Assembly (NCBI RefSeq): GCF_958295425.1
Contig: NC_081136.1
Location: forward strand, 18,484,890 to 18,548,889
Reading direction: 5' to 3'
Source: Solea solea
Taxonomy: Eukaryota > Chordata > Actinopteri > Pleuronectiformes > Soleidae
Length of the DNA stretch: 64,000 bases
Shown: positions 33,056 through 45,690 of the stretch, piece after piece
Position numbering within the stretch: position 1 is the stretch's first letter
Layout of the letters: every line of letters begins with the position of its first letter
Translations under genes and position numbers: made by a program
Notes under the pieces: generated by a model
What the model was told of the DNA's origin: nothing
Seen by the model: the letters and a program-made list of their open reading frames with translations, nothing else
The model's database searches: none

Positions 33056-34214
33056 CAAATCTTGTGAAGAAACTCAAACTTAAATTGGGTTTCTTCTTCC
33101 AAATTAAATTTTGTTTCTCTTTTGAGGTGAAAAAGCAGCTTGTCACTGCAACTTTTTTATCCATTTTCGATTATGGAGACCTGATGTATATGAACACCTC
33201 CGCTCAATATCTAAGTAAGATTGACGTTGTTTATCATGCTTCTCTGAGGTTTATTACTAACTGTAGAGCCCTGACCCATCATTGTGAATTGTATTCTCGA
33301 GTGGGATGGCCTTCTTAGGAGACTGGGACACTGGTGCACTTTTATTTACAAGGCCATGCTTGGGCTACTGCCCTTCTACATCTGCAATCGTCAAATGATC
33401 AGTAGTTGCTGTCTGTTCCAGTTGCCTGCACAGAACTGGGAAAAAGGGCTTTCGTCTACTCTGCTCCTTCTACATGGAACATGCTGCAAAAAGACTGGGA
33501 AATGACTGAACTGATTTCTTTGAATGCTTTTAAATCCAGGCTGAGAGCCCTTAAGACGACCTCCTTACATGTAACTGTTTGTTTTTTATAATTTGAATTG
33601 CTGTCTGTTGTATGTTGTAACTGTGTAACTTTGGCTGGGGACTTCCTTGAAAAAAAGGTTTTTAATCTCAATGGGACTTTCCTGGTAAAATAAAGGTAAA
33701 AAAAAATATGACTTGTTTATATATATATGTATTTCATGTGACAGTACATTACATAGTACAAAGTATGAACAAGGCAATCAGAGATGGGTCAAAATTCTTG
33801 GGCCTCTGTTGCTCATATTACAAGCAAGTGTGGAAACACAGACACACAGACACAGAACAACCAAAAACAATACTTCACTCCCACTCCGTGGGGTGAAGTA
33901 ATAAAATATGAACATGAAAGTATTAATTGTCCCGGATCATGCTTGAAACACAACTTACCACAGTGCATTCCTCATAGCACTGTGTGTTTCCTACAGCACC
34001 CCGCACGTACTACTCCCGTGCCAGTAAGAGGCACTGTTGCACCACTTTTGCCATCATTTAACCAGGTCTATTCTACTCTGTTACATATACAGTGTTTTTT
34101 CTTTATTTTTTTATTTTCTACATTGTATATTGATACTGGAGACATCCAAAATATGAAGGAACACATTTCACTACTGTTCTGATCCATACTATGGCATGAA
34201 CCGCTCAACTAATG

Positions 34215-34675
34215 GCATGTTTCCAGTGGCTCTACTCACCTCGCCTCGGCACGGTTTAGTTGCAGTTCCACTGGCATAGTACCTGGTACCAGGTACTTAT
34301 TTTAGTACCTGCTCTGGCGAGGTTCCAAGCAAGCTGAGTAGGTACTATGTGTGACATCGCCAGCCTGCCAGCCACTGATTGGTCAGAATGCCGTCACAGG
34401 AAGAGACATCCAACACAAACATCAAGCCGAACAGTGGATCAGTTAAAAATACTTAAAACCAAATCCTAAAAACATGGGTTAATCTCCAACAATTACCAAG
34501 GAAATGTCTAAAATCTCAATGTTTAACAGAGGAGTCTGGTGTATTTAGCGACAACACTGCTGATCATGAGTGGCAGCCGGCATCACAGACCCTGCCGCTG
34601 TATTTCAGTCCAGTGACTGTGTCAGACGGAGTCTGTGCTCTGGTCATGGAGGAAGTACTAAACAAATAGTTTTAA
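34215..34675. repeat. Dispersed repeat family X, longest copy
   Basis: The body from about 34378 matches 9305-9605 on the same strand. The left part (34215-34377) has a GGTACCAGGTAC palindrome and GGTTCCAAGCAAGCTGAG, also found as a fragment at 10465-10485. No coding sequence is present. Confidence 0.65.
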
Positions 34676-35140
34676 TTAACTAAATAGTAAATAATTGTAA
34701 GTATCTATTTATAAAAATTAGATTACAATTATTGAATTGTCGAATACCGATGTGGAACAAGTTCCAGACGGACACCGACTCCAAACCTGTGATGACTTCC
34801 GGTCCATTGAGTTGTCGCTCCAAAACTTCAGCCAATCAGCAGGCAGCTTCCTAAGACCCGCCCACAAACAAAAAACCACGGCACAAAGAACAAATGTATT
34901 TTCAAACAATAAAATACAATATTTTTGATTATAGTGTTGTTTAAAAATATTGACACAAATCTAATTCCATATGTGTTTAGCTTACAGCTGTTTGGTTTTG
35001 AAATGAGTAAACATCGATCCGCCGCTATATTAGTCAACAAAGGTGGATCGTTTGGAAACGCTGGTACTCCTTTCATACTTAAGCCACTACTACGTTTCAA
35101 TCATCCATGATTTTGTCCAGTCTATCAATTCATAAGCGGT

Positions 35141-35368
35141 GTGGTCCGACACACACTTTACACACACACATACAACAGGTTTGTTTCAAAGTCAGTGCTC
35201 ATGGTGAAAAAAAACAACAACCTCACAGCTAAAGCGTTGATATATAAAATTGAAAAGCTTCAATCAGAAAGAAGAATAAAAGTGAACAGAATAAAAGATG
35301 TTGTAAAGGTTATAAAAGAGTTGGTAACATTTGAAATGTTGATTCTCAGTTATAGGTTTTTTTTATGA
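35141..35368 (+). other. Open frame of possible retroelement origin
   Basis: A 75-codon frame with a basic helical stretch (NLTAKALIYKIEKLQSERRI, then KVNRIKDVVKVIKEL). It is coiled-coil-like and reminiscent of N-terminal parts of fish retroelement gag-like proteins. No second domain follows. Confidence is low. Confidence 0.25.
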
Positions 35369-35713
35369 GCTGTTTAAGGATGCAAGTTCATAATTCTGTG
35401 ACTCCACTGCTTCCTCCAGAGGAACAACAGAGGCAAAAATGCTTGGTTTGCAGCTTTGCAAGAGAATAATGCAGCATTTGTTGAAAAGGTAAGAATTTGG
35501 CTGACTGAACGTTAGCAAGTTAAACAGAATACAGCCCAAATAAGCACAGATTGTACGTCCATAAAGGAATCCTGACTTTAATCTTTTTAAAGATTAAAGT
35601 TTTTTTTAAAAATACAGAACAATGTGACCGTAATCCAACTGCAAAATTTGATTTTGGACAACAGAGGTTGTAGTTTTACCATCCTATGTTCTAACAGAGT
35701 TCAGAGGCATTTC

Positions 35714-35744
35714 ATATATATATACTGTATATATATATATATTA
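35714..35744. repeat. (TA)n microsatellite
   Basis: Imperfect TA run interrupted by CTG. The surrounding 33706-34214, 34676-35140 and 35369-37387 stretches contain no gene I can support. CAGTGTTTCCCCTA at 36580-36594 looks like a hAT terminus without a visible partner. Confidence 0.8.
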
Positions 35745-37387
35745 TTCATTTTAAATTGGTTGCTGTTGAAACACTGACTCCATGCATCTGGTTTGTGTTA
35801 TTTCTTGAGGTTACAATGTCAGATGGGTGTGAGCTGTGGTTCTGGGAAAGTGTGTGTGTCACTGGACTGGGTGATATCATTAAGTTGTTTTTGTAAGCAT
35901 TGTTCTGACACGCTAGCAAACATAACATGTTCTTTCTTTTTTCTTCTTCTTTTTTTTTTTAGCAAATTGTGTGACAAGTCACAAGCAACATTAAGTCTAA
36001 ATCCAATTACTTCATTATACATATATGTTTATATTTGTATTCCAAGACTGCAATGAACATCGTATTTGTATTTGTCTATTTACAGCTTTAGTCATCATAC
36101 ACATCATTTTTCACAACTTTCCTGTTTATACATTCACGTAAGTTGTCCTGCAGTTCCTGTAAAAGCTGTCTAACAGTTGATGCTCACATTTGTATAAACA
36201 TTAGAACCCAGGGAGTTTACATTCCTACAGTTTCCATCACAAGAGTGAGAGTATACAGCATTAATCAGGTCATACAGTCACAGTCTGCTGTTATTGAGGT
36301 TATTCTGTACCGCTGATCCTTTTATTCCAAATTTGGTAAACATTTCTCTTTTATGGAGACTGAAAAAGTGTTTATTTTAAGTTTATTTTGACATTTTTTA
36401 TATTTCACCTTAGACACCAAGGCCTGATTTATGCTGTGCAAGTGATGCTGTGATGGTGAAGTTGTCTTAAACCTGATTCTATAACCAGTGTTAGACATCA
36501 AGACCCATTTAACGTTTAACCCTCTTATGACCATCATGATCATTAGGCTGCCTTAATGTATTTTCTTTTCATGGCAGTACAGTGTTTCCCCTAGGATGGA
36601 GTTGTTGCAGTAGAGGTGAGTGTTCACCCGTGTGTAAAAGCAAAAGGCACCAGAGTGCACCCTGCAGTGAGGTTTCTATGTGTCTGCCAGCACCAGAGGG
36701 AATCTTCAGGCTTAAGTACATAACAGTACATTTGTGCACAGTAATGAGCAGGGGAAATGTCTGTCTAGCTTACATATGAGGTGTCTCAAGTTTTAGGAAA
36801 ATGCACTTTTATTGAACACTTTTATTGTCGTAATTCACGTGTCGCGAATTACAACACACCCTCCCATGCACGTCAAGTGCGTAGAAACAATAAATTATGA
36901 AACAAATCGCGTCACTGTTTGCGCAAAGAGCCGGACACACACTCAGCTGCCGCTGCTACGAAAGAGACAAAAGCTCAGATCGAATGTCCGTGGAAACTAT
37001 TGTGAAGTACACACACCTTGTGCTTTATAGTTCTTGTTTAATAAAAAGAAGGGTTTTGGGAAACAAGCACAATCAAGCGTTCTGTGACAACACTCGCTGT
37101 CATCGGTCCGTTGTCCAATTACAACAGCACTCATCCTGAGTGGTTCGCAGAGAATTCGTCGGGAAAGGAAGTTTCGGCGGAATTTCTTACAGTGGAATTA
37201 CGCGGCCGATGTGACTGCTGCATTGTTGATTGGACATGTGTTTAAAAATAAGAGAATAATTTGTACGAAATAAAACGTCTAAATAAGAATCTTTAATTTC
37301 AAAAAGTGAAATAAAGGAGTCAGACCAAAGCCACAAAGAACAGACAACAAGGCCAGGTAAACAACACAATCAAAGGAGGCAGGGACA

Positions 37388-37717
37388 AATTGATACACTT
37401 GTTGTATATCTGCTCCTGGTGTCTCTCTTCTGTCTCGACCTCATCTCCCTCTTGTCCTTTCTCTCCTCTGTCCCCCATTTTCCCTTTCACCCCAACCGGT
37501 CGAGGCAGATGCTGCACATCTGTGAGTCTGGTTCCGTCAGAGATTTCTTCTTCTGTTAAAAGGGAGTTTTTTCTCTCCACTGATGCCTAGTGTTTGCTCA
37601 TTGCGTGCATTGTTGGGTTTCTCTGCTCTTATGATGTTGTCTATGTACAGTGCCTTGAGATAATGTACATTATGATTCAGCACTATACAAATAAAATTGA
37701 TTTGAATTGAATTGAAA
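37388..37717 (+). mobile_element. 5'-truncated LINE (family R), copy 2
   Basis: About 85% similar by eye to 19140-19498, with shared TATCTGCTCCTGGT, CCTCATCTCCCTCTTGTCC, GGGAGTTTTTTCTC and CAGTGCCTTGAGATAATGTA. The same (TTGAA)n tail ends at about 37717. Only the 3' UTR is present. Confidence 0.8.
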
Positions 37718-37839
37718 AATGAAAAGAGGCCCGTCCCAGCTTTTTATGTCCCCAGCTTGATTGCTGAATTGGAGGCACCTGTGGAACAAGCAGAATGAAT
37801 GGACCCACAAAGCTACGGTGGCCAACAGGGGCAAATGCA

Positions 37840-38000
37840 CTGCAACGACCCAAAACACATGCAGGAGGAAAAACAAGCTGCATATTCACAAATGCTGCAG
37901 ATTCAAAAACACAAACGAAAACAAAAACGCATGCAGATTCAAAAACACACACAAACCCCAAAAACACACACAGAAACGAAAACACCAGCATATTCAATAA
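37840..38000. repeat. A/C-rich degenerate minisatellite-like stretch
   Basis: The word GCAGATTCAAAAACACA recurs at 37898 and 37931, among ACACAAACC and AAAACAC words. Open frames across it on both strands follow from the biased composition and are not genes. 38001-39580 has no recognisable feature beyond a short (TG)n at 38802-38819. Confidence 0.55.
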
Positions 38001-39799
38001 CTGAAGTGGGTCTGTGGGAGCACACTCATGCAGCTCTACGACCTGCCATAATTCATACTTTATTAAAAGACCTATATTAAGAGGTTATCCTCCTGTAACA
38101 ACGCAGTTTTTATGATCAGTGTTTCAGTTGATAATAATTTCATATTAAAAGTTAAAAAAAATGTTTTCAACATTGTACAGTACAACTGGTTTACAGTACA
38201 CTATCAGATATCAATGTATACAGTACTTTGTACAAATGCTTATGTACGATTAACAGGTCTCTGAAACATAGCTGCGAAAGCTGTGCTTACAGATATGGCG
38301 ATCTAAGCATTTTCATTTTGTAAACCAGATGTCGATGTCCCATAAAATCACCTTGAGTGCAGGCTTTTTACCTTAAATTCCTTTGTAATTCAAGTGCTAA
38401 AATTCATATCTCACACAGCTTTAAACAGGATTGGGTGAGTGGTGGCAATCAAAGTGATCTCTAGAGGGAAACCAGTTTTAAGATCATTTGAGGCAAAACA
38501 TGTGTTTTGTTTATTAAGATCTGGCATATTTATAGTCTGGCATTTCTGTGTAGAACGAATGTGCAACTTTAAGAAAATTATGCTTGCTTTGGGTTTGGCG
38601 ATTGTTTGACAGCGTTACCAACTGCTATCAATGGAAAGTAGCTAAAGTCAGTGTGAAAAGATACTAGATATCACTAGAACAAAAAAGTATTGTTATAAAA
38701 TAAAGAGAGGAGAAAACAAAAACTATTTTTACTTTAATTAAAAAAACAGATCAGTGATTGTTCCATACACAGTCTGCTGCACACAGCGTTTATATGTACA
38801 TATATGTGTGTGTGTGTGTCCCCGCCTAAAGCAAGTATTCAGGTTTTTTAAAAATTAAAAAAAATCAGTGTAAAGTCTGTAAAGTTGCTTAATATGCACA
38901 CGGAAACGGCACGGATCGTAAACAGGCGTTATTTTCCTTTCTTTCCTCTAGCTTGGTTCATTCAGTCTCCGTTTCTGTTATTATAACCGTATAAAGTGGT
39001 AAAGTGAGGCACTGTTCATCCAGCCACAGTTAAGTGAGCTGCAGTTAGATTTGTGCTGCATGATTAGTAGAGTAAACATGGTACTGACGGCAGGCTGAGT
39101 GCAAAGGTCCTTAAAGAGACATACAGACTGTTATTGTCGTGTCTCTCAGTATTGTAGCTTGTGGTTGAGCTGTCGTGACCTTTTGGAGACTGTCACCATA
39201 ATATAAGGAAGATTTGCACAGATAGAATATAAAATTCCATGATGTTAGGTGTTTTATAACAGAAACTTCGGTGTAGGTTATATAATATTTCCAGTGCATT
39301 CTTGTTCACTCTATTACGCTATTATCATGCCCATTTTCATCCATTTTTACTCTACAGTTTTTTAGAAAATTAAAGGCAAATCGTCTTCATTTGCCCTTTC
39401 ATATCAATATTTGATTTTTAATAAAAGACATTTTTTATAGGTTATATACTATTTCAAAGTGTAAGATGCAAGCGGAACTGCTCACTACTCAACTGATGGC
39501 CGCTGTCTACTCCACTCTCTACCTTGCTATGAAAATATCTTAATTTTCACAATATTTGTGTTCTTTTTTGACGTCTTCTTCACCAACCGGCGCCATGTTT
39601 GTTATGATTTGGTTCTAGTTTGAAGTGCTGTTTGACGTGATTTGACTATTGAAATGACAGTGCGCAGGCCTGGTACGACGAGTTTTAATAATCCTGCGGC
39701 GGGAAATTTGTTGGCAAAGATTGTTGTTTCAGCTAACGTCTAGCTTTTAAAGCTGTTTTCTGACTATTATTTCTGTCATACTGGTATGATTCTTGAACC

Positions 39800-39886
39800 A
39801 TGCCACCCAAGAAAAGACTTCCAGATCCAAGTGACAATCAAAGAACACTCTTTGGTTTTTATAAAGAAGAAAATGTGTATGTATAA
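39800..39886 (+). other. Short transposase-like N-terminus with PIP-box-like motif
   Basis: A 28-codon frame reads MPPKKRLPDPSDNQRTLFGF and then YKEEN, followed by GTGTATGTA, a possible splice donor at 39875. Basic MPPKK starts are common in hAT-related transposases. QRTLFGFY (residues 14-21) fits the PCNA-binding consensus Q-x-x-L-x-x-F-Y. The upstream 200 bp are CpG-containing, like a first exon. There are no downstream exons or termini that I can define. Confidence 0.3.
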
Positions 39887-40232
39887 GCCTAAAAAGGCTA
39901 CCTAGCTGCCACACAAAATAGGGCACTGTTTTAACGTTTGGACTTATTGAATGAAATATTTCCGGTGAACTAGCTATTCAATTGGGTAACCTATTCATTT
40001 GGTAGAGCCCCTTTTGTGTATTGATGGTCAAGTATTGCTTTGATTCATCATCTATCTCCACCTGTCCAGCCTGAGTGAGTGAGAGTAGTGGGGATATGTT
40101 GGCCTGCTCAGGGATGAAGAGACATGTTTGTTGGATGCATTAGGAGGAGCTTACTGGTTCAGCACTTACTGGGCCTCTAAATGAGGTGAATCAGCACGTC
40201 TCACATTCATCCTCTTTTTCTAAACTCGTTAA

Positions 40233-40425
40233 CATGTTATTTTTAACTTTAGTGTCTCACTGGTATAAAAAGTAATAGGTGTGTTTACTATTCTACTTTT
40301 TACAGAGTAAAAACATCAAAACAAGGTTAGGGTAAAAGTCTAGGTCAGTGAAAACTGACCTATTACTAGTCATAAGTAATGGAACTTATGACTAGACTAC
40401 AATAGTGTTAAAAATAACTTGTCAG
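40233..40425. repeat. Possible inverted-repeat element
   Basis: GTTATTTTTAAC near the left edge and GTTAAAAATAAC near the right edge are inverted copies, with a further CTAGTCATAAG / CTTATGACTAG hairpin inside. It is short and unassigned. 40426-42107 contains no gene I can support. Confidence 0.4.
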
Positions 40426-42107
40426 TAGCAGGGCAGGAAAGAGTGGCTCTGGCTGACAGACCATCGTCTGTCTGCAGCAATGACTTCATGGCTAAACCAC
40501 AAAAAAGATTCCTTTGTGTTTTTTTCCCCACTGCATTTTAACATGGGAGACTTGTTTCCACTCAGGAATGTTTATGACTGGCTGCAAGGGGAGTTCAGCC
40601 ATTTCTCCATACACTCAGGTATTGTACTGCTGTGCTGAAGTCATTCCCAGACATGCGTTCCATGAGTCACTGCCTATGACCTTCATTAAAGGTGAAGAAA
40701 TGAGGACAGGCTGGGATTTCCACAACGAGACATTACAGATGAGACAAGACAAAGCTTGTGAGAATTTGTGGAAACTTTATTAAGTAAACAGAGTTAATTC
40801 CAAATGGGTTGTAGAGTGTTGCTTCGCTGGCAATTTACATTTGGTTTAGTGAGGAATCAACTCACACTAAAAGGAAGACAATCATGAACCAAGGCAGCAA
40901 CAGTGATGATGCTATAGTCCAAAGAGCTGAGCAGCACTCCTGCACCAGAGTGCCTTGGCAACACTATGAAAACACGTTGTGCTTCTCATTCAACACACAC
41001 AGTTCACATTTGCTTCTGCATTCAGGACCCACATGAACCATGAGCCACGCTACAGTGCCAATGCTGCCACACAGGTTTTGACAAAGACAGTATCTCTAAC
41101 AACTCTTACACATGGAACTTTTATCGTCAAGAACTTTGCAATTGAACATAAATGATGCATCATGATTCTCTTTTTATCTGACACAAATAATTCGAATATA
41201 ATACAAAAACTATCATATGTAACTACTGACCCATCATGAGTCTACCACTGCTCTAAATTGAGGAAAGCACATACAGTAGAGGAAATGTCATCTCTGAGCC
41301 CAGATTTAGGCCCTAAACACACAGAAACGTAAACAATACTTTTCTTTGTCATTTTTAAAAGGTTTTCTGTAAACACAACATCATTTATATCACGCAATGT
41401 CTTCATCCACCCCCCAAACAGAAACAGAGCCAGAATGAAGAAAGCCAAGGTGACTAAGGAAAGAAAATAAAAGTTATCATAAATCAAACAGACCAAACAA
41501 TCTCCAAACACAGGAAGAGGAAGACGACAATGACACAGATAAGACAAGCTCAAGAGAGAGGTGGGGCAATGACATCTTTGTTTTCTCAAAGTAGCGTATT
41601 GACAGTCTACATGAAGACGCAAAGGGTTTTAAGATTTTCAAACTTTGGGACCTGTTTTCAAAATATAACAGTTTAAGGTTCCCAAAACATTGTTTCCATG
41701 TGGATAAAACCTTGCTATAATTCACCTAGACTTCTCTTCATGTGGACAGCCCCTTAGGCTACAAAATGTTTTTCACACAGCTTGATAAGATCATGTGTCA
41801 TGGTTTACAAAGTTTTCTGTTTCTGCTCATCCAGACTGAAATACAAATCCCCGGAGTTTTCAAACAAAACGTGGCCAGCAGCATTTTCAAACTTCTACCT
41901 TTTGGGGCTCTACAGTGATAAGGTAGTGTGGATGGCAGGAACATCTGGAGCACAAAGTTGTTTTTTTTAAACCGAACCGGCTGGGGGGTGATGAGGCTCT
42001 CCAACTGGAGTTCATGTCAGCCCACATCTTTTCGTGTTTGTTATCATTCACTGCAAGAGCTGGGAAAGGGCTGGGGTTTGGTGGTATTTATTTTTCCTGA
42101 ATATAAC

Positions 42108-42395
42108 AAGGGTCACATGGTGGTACAGTAGTTAGCATTGTTTCCTCACATCAGGAAGGTCACCAGTTCAAAATTTGCATGCTCTCCCAATGGGTTTTCT
42201 CCGGGTATTCTGACACAGTCCCAAAAACATGCAGTGTGGGGATTATCTTAATTGATTAGGTAAACTCAAAGTTTCCAATTAAATGTGAGAGAGTTGCCCA
42301 TGGACTGGTGACCTCAGCCCTATGTTAGCTTGGTTTGGTTTCAGCCACCACAACCCTCATGTAGAGGTTTAAGTGGTAAAAAAAACGAGTGAATG
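42108..42395 (+). mobile_element. SINE-like repeat with tRNA-like head
   Basis: The head reads GGTGGTACAGTAGTTAGCATTG, resembling a polymerase III A box, with a degenerate B-box-like AGTTCAAAA downstream (quoted in short words). The body contains GGGTTTTCTCCGGGTA and CAAAAACATGCA, then GGACTGGTGAC. The family recurs inverted at 42604-42850 and as a fragment at 497-583. Confidence 0.65.
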
Positions 42396-42603
42396 TAACA
42401 ACTAATTTGGTTGCTAGCTCTGCCTGGGCCATGCAAGTAACAATAGGATAATGAAGGAAAGTGTTTGAGAGCATTTTGGAAATCATCCCATTCTCGACTT
42501 TTCAATATCAATTATTATATAAAACCATTGGTAGCATGAAAAGAAAGTTGTTTGTATGTTCATGTATAAGTCAGATATATTAATAAAACTCTACTGAACT
42601 GTC

Positions 42604-42850
42604 AGTCATCATCATCTACCACTTTATCCTCCACCAGAGGGTCGCGGGGGCTGCTGTGCCAATCTCAGCTATATCGGGCGATCAGCGTGGTACACCCTGG
42701 ACAGTTCGCCAGTCCATCGCAGGAGAGACAATAGAGACAAACAACCATTCACTCTCACACTCACGGTCAATTTAGAGTGCCCAATTTACCTAATCCCCAC
42801 ATTGCATGTTTTTGGACTGGTTTAGTGGAGAAAGTAACCAGTGAGCACAT
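42604..42850 (-). mobile_element. SINE-like repeat, inverted 3' part
   Basis: The minus strand has CCAAAAACATGCAATGTGG, ACTCTAAATTGACCGTGAG, GGACTGGCGAACTGTCC and ends near GGATAAAGTGG. It is the 3' body of the same family as 42108-42395 with opposite orientation, 200 bp away. Confidence 0.7.
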
Positions 42851-42924
42851 GGTTGTCAGACCAATGCTCGTGAGGCCCAGTTGGGACAGATTAGAGTAAG
42901 GCTTGACAAAAAATGAGAGGTTAA

Positions 42925-43894
42925 AGGGATATTTCAGGTTTTCTGAAGTATGGTGGTATACTAACACATAGGTAGCACTGAGTACCAGCCTGAGACAGAG
43001 GCCTACTTTCAATGATAAAATGCGTGTCAGGAAAGGCACAAAGAAAAACTGATTTAAGCCACTTAACACAAGGTTCACCCATTAATATCTGTCTGTTGAA
43101 GTTTCCATGTCCATTTCCCTAACCAAAGACCAAAGTCATAAAAATCCACATCTTAACTTATTGATTCAACAACTCCTATGTGCTGTGATTTGAAATGAGT
43201 GATTTTGACTTTGGTCTTATTGCGGGAGAGTAAGCAGTTTACAATGCAGCTCAAACGTCCTTGAGAAAAGCTTTCTAACAGTGACATAAAGCCATTAACA
43301 TATTCGGAAGTTATTGTAGACTCAGGCTTGGTTTACGAGGACACGTTAACCAAGCCTAACCCTAGCCCTGCTGCTAGGTTCCATCATGTTTTTCATGTGC
43401 ACAGATTTGTGTGTTTACACTGCACACAGGAGATGTTTCAGGCGCATCTACGCTTACGTTTCAGCATCTCATCTATTTTTTACATGTGACGCATGTGGCT
43501 TCCAGCAAAAACTGAACAAAGAGAAGAACCGTTGATGATAACATTGATATTCTACCAGCATGATTACATAAAACTGACACCTTATTGAAGTTTTAGTGCT
43601 TCTCTCTCTCTCTCCATCTGAGTCAACAAAAATCATGTAACATTATCTATCAGAAATAAATCAGATAGTGAATTCATAATCACACTGGTGGTGTGGGGAG
43701 ACGCAGAGTGAGAGAGAAATGCAGCAGACACGCGCACACCCTGCAAAATGTTGGTTCACACATTCACACATCCAGTGTGTGAATCAAGTGTTAGGCAGGA
43801 ATAGAATTTATTAGGAGAGTTTTTTTTCTTCAATGGCTAAAATCAGTTCGCACTGGCTACCTCACACAACCACACAAAAAACTGAACTATCCCT
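42925..43894. mobile_element. TTAA-target non-autonomous DNA transposon, copy 2
   Basis: A 970-bp element flanked by TTAA (42921-42924 and 43895-43898). The ends are AGGGATATTTCAGG and, as reverse complement, AGGGATAGTTCAGT, clear inverted termini. No long frame lies inside. This pattern fits the Kolobok/piggyBac style of TTAA-specific transposition. Confidence 0.7.
43807..43812 (-). other. Candidate htra3 polyadenylation signal
   Basis: AATAAA on the minus strand about 280 bp after the htra3 stop. It falls inside the right end of the TTAA element at 42925-43894, so if used, the transposon supplies the signal. Confidence 0.35.
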
Positions 43895-44092
43895 TTAACC
43901 CTGACTCAGCAGGGTATTTTAACAGGGTTGACCTGGCTGGACAGGCCAGAGGTACAGTTGTAAATCTCAAAACTAGTTTGTACCATTTCGTTCTTAAGTC
44001 AAACTGTCCTCCCATTACTTTGGTACAATTTACAGACAAATGTGTGCATTTCATATAAAAACAACTTCCACCAAAAATGTGTGTGGAATTGA

Positions 44093-44261
44093 CTACTGCA
44101 TGATAATGTCAGGCTCAATGTTAAAGAGCAAGTCGTCGTTGTCCCTCCTGACTTCCAGTAGCAGGGCTGTCTCCTCGTGAAGCGCCCCCTGCAGGTCAGC
44201 TGTTGTCATCAGAGGTTTGCCATTCAGTTTTACAATAATGTCGCCATCTTTGATGCCACCC
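44093..44261 (-). CDS. htra3: htra3 last exon, PDZ end and stop
   Basis: 169 bp with acceptor CTCATCAG. It encodes KGGIKDGDIIVKLNGKPLMT, then ADLQGALHEETALLLEVRRD and NDDLLFNIEPDIIMQ, followed by TAG (complement of 44093-44095). The LLLEVRR and NDDLLF segments separate HTRA3 from HTRA1. Confidence 0.95.
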
Positions 44262-44656
44262 CTGATGAGGAATAAAAAGGTAGAGTTATATGTGTAATAA
44301 TTAATTATATTCTAGAAATGAGAAACAAACTGATGACTGCTTCCATTAAAGAGTAACTACATTCAAATCACTTTTTTAAGGTACAAACATCTAATGTTAT
44401 TTGTTGATCCAGGTGCAAATCTTCAGAGTTTAGGGAAAAGTATTTAAATTGTACATGTGATAAAAACCACCTTATCTACTGCCTCTGGTCAAACACCAGC
44501 TACAGCATTCAAAGTTTGCCATTGGCTTTATTTGTCCATACATTTGTCCACTTATAACTGTATCCCTTCTATCTCCACTGCTGGACCATGCCCCCTGCTC
44601 TCAGCCCATATCTTGGAATTTTTCCAAAATGAGGTATTGGGCAGAGTTAGCATCAT

Positions 44657-45690
44657 AATTCAATTAAATTGTATTTATATAGCACCAAACCATAACATAC
44701 ATTATCTTGAGGCACTTTGCACAGTAAGGCAGAAACCTTTACAATATTATAGAGAGTTTACACAATGAGCAAGCACTAGGCATCCGTGGAGAGAAAAAAC
44801 TCCCTTTTAACAGAAGAAATCTCTGACAGAACTAGACTCAAAAATGTGCGGCCATCTGCCTTGACCGGCAATTTTTTTTAGCAATATCGACTTTAATTAT
44901 AGCATAATAATAATGACAATAATAATACTTCTAGTGATAGTTGGCAGAAAGTCATCACCCTCCACCAGTGGTAACAGGTTGGTCGAGAGACAATGTGCAG
45001 ATTTCTAATTGTACTAAAGTAAAAAAAAAAGAAACTGCTGTTTCTGTGCTATGGTATAATCTAAAACCTGACTGAAAATCTTCAAACAGGCCGTTTCTGT
45101 GCAGATATTCACATAATTGTTTAGCAACTTCCTTTTTTAAGATTTTAGAAACCAAGATTTGATCTTGGTCGGTAATTAGCTAAAACATCAGGGTCAAGGG
45201 TCACTTTTTGACGAGGGGTTTAATAACTGCTACTTTAAAAGCTTGGGGCACATATCCAGTTAATAAGGATAGATTCATTTTATGTAATATTGAGCTCATA
45301 TGGGATCTAACTGACAGGTTGATGGTTTGGATGATGTTAGTAATGATGTTAACTCAGGGAGATCTATAGGGTAGAAACTGCCTAACTGTGCACGAGGTGC
45401 TTCTAAAGCTCTTGTGCTAAACTATGAATCAGTACCACTATGAGGGAGGAGATGATAGATTTTTTTCTCTAATTGATGTTATTTTATTCACAAAGAAGTT
45501 CGTAAAGTCATCACTGCTCAGTGTTAAAGGAATAGATGGTTCAGTGGTTCAGTGGAACCATACTAATGGAGCTATCGTCATCTGGTCCACACTGGCTACA
45601 GGGGACTGGCTAACGGATTTAGCTTCTATGGTGCAGAGTCAAGTCCTCACTACCTCACTAAGACTCACTCTCCATCATGGCTAACAAGCT
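44657..45690 (-). mobile_element. LINE (family R) with RT fragment, in last htra3 intron
   Basis: Minus-strand order is RT sequence first (45155-44955 contains VSKILKKEVAKQLCEYLHRN followed by FQSGFRLYHSTETA), then the family R 3' UTR (44880-44657, with TGCCTAGTGCTTGCTCATTG and CAAGATAATGTATGTTATG) to an ATTGAATT tail. It therefore links the 3' UTR at 18842 and 37388 to an RT-bearing LINE. It is decayed. Confidence 0.7.

Larger units (their letters stand above)
31770..33705 (+). mobile_element. 5'-truncated non-LTR retrotransposon
   Basis: Plus-strand frames carry, in order: the linker (RKGDSASDWSIFRQLRN, KAKSEYYLSV), the RT start (VLPTFVLKDSVPVYDR, LDHRKPHGPDLIEPYF), the palm (MDLSKAFDTVDHAVLKHRL), the YADDTIIY box (32805-32830), LNADKTKLMFS, and the C-terminal HHCELYSRVGWPS region. 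It ends in AATAAAGGTAAAAAAAAA near 33705. The endonuclease is missing. Frameshifts and small deletions separate the blocks, so it is inactive. Confidence 0.85.

Noticed and set aside
37761..38080. Overlapping 69-93-codon Lys/Gln-rich frames
   Set aside because: The A/C-rich degenerate repeat lacks stops by composition. There is no conserved domain or gene structure.
40514..40783. An 89-codon frame that might be an exon
   Set aside because: There is no recognised similarity, no matching splice partner and no reading-frame conservation that I can show.
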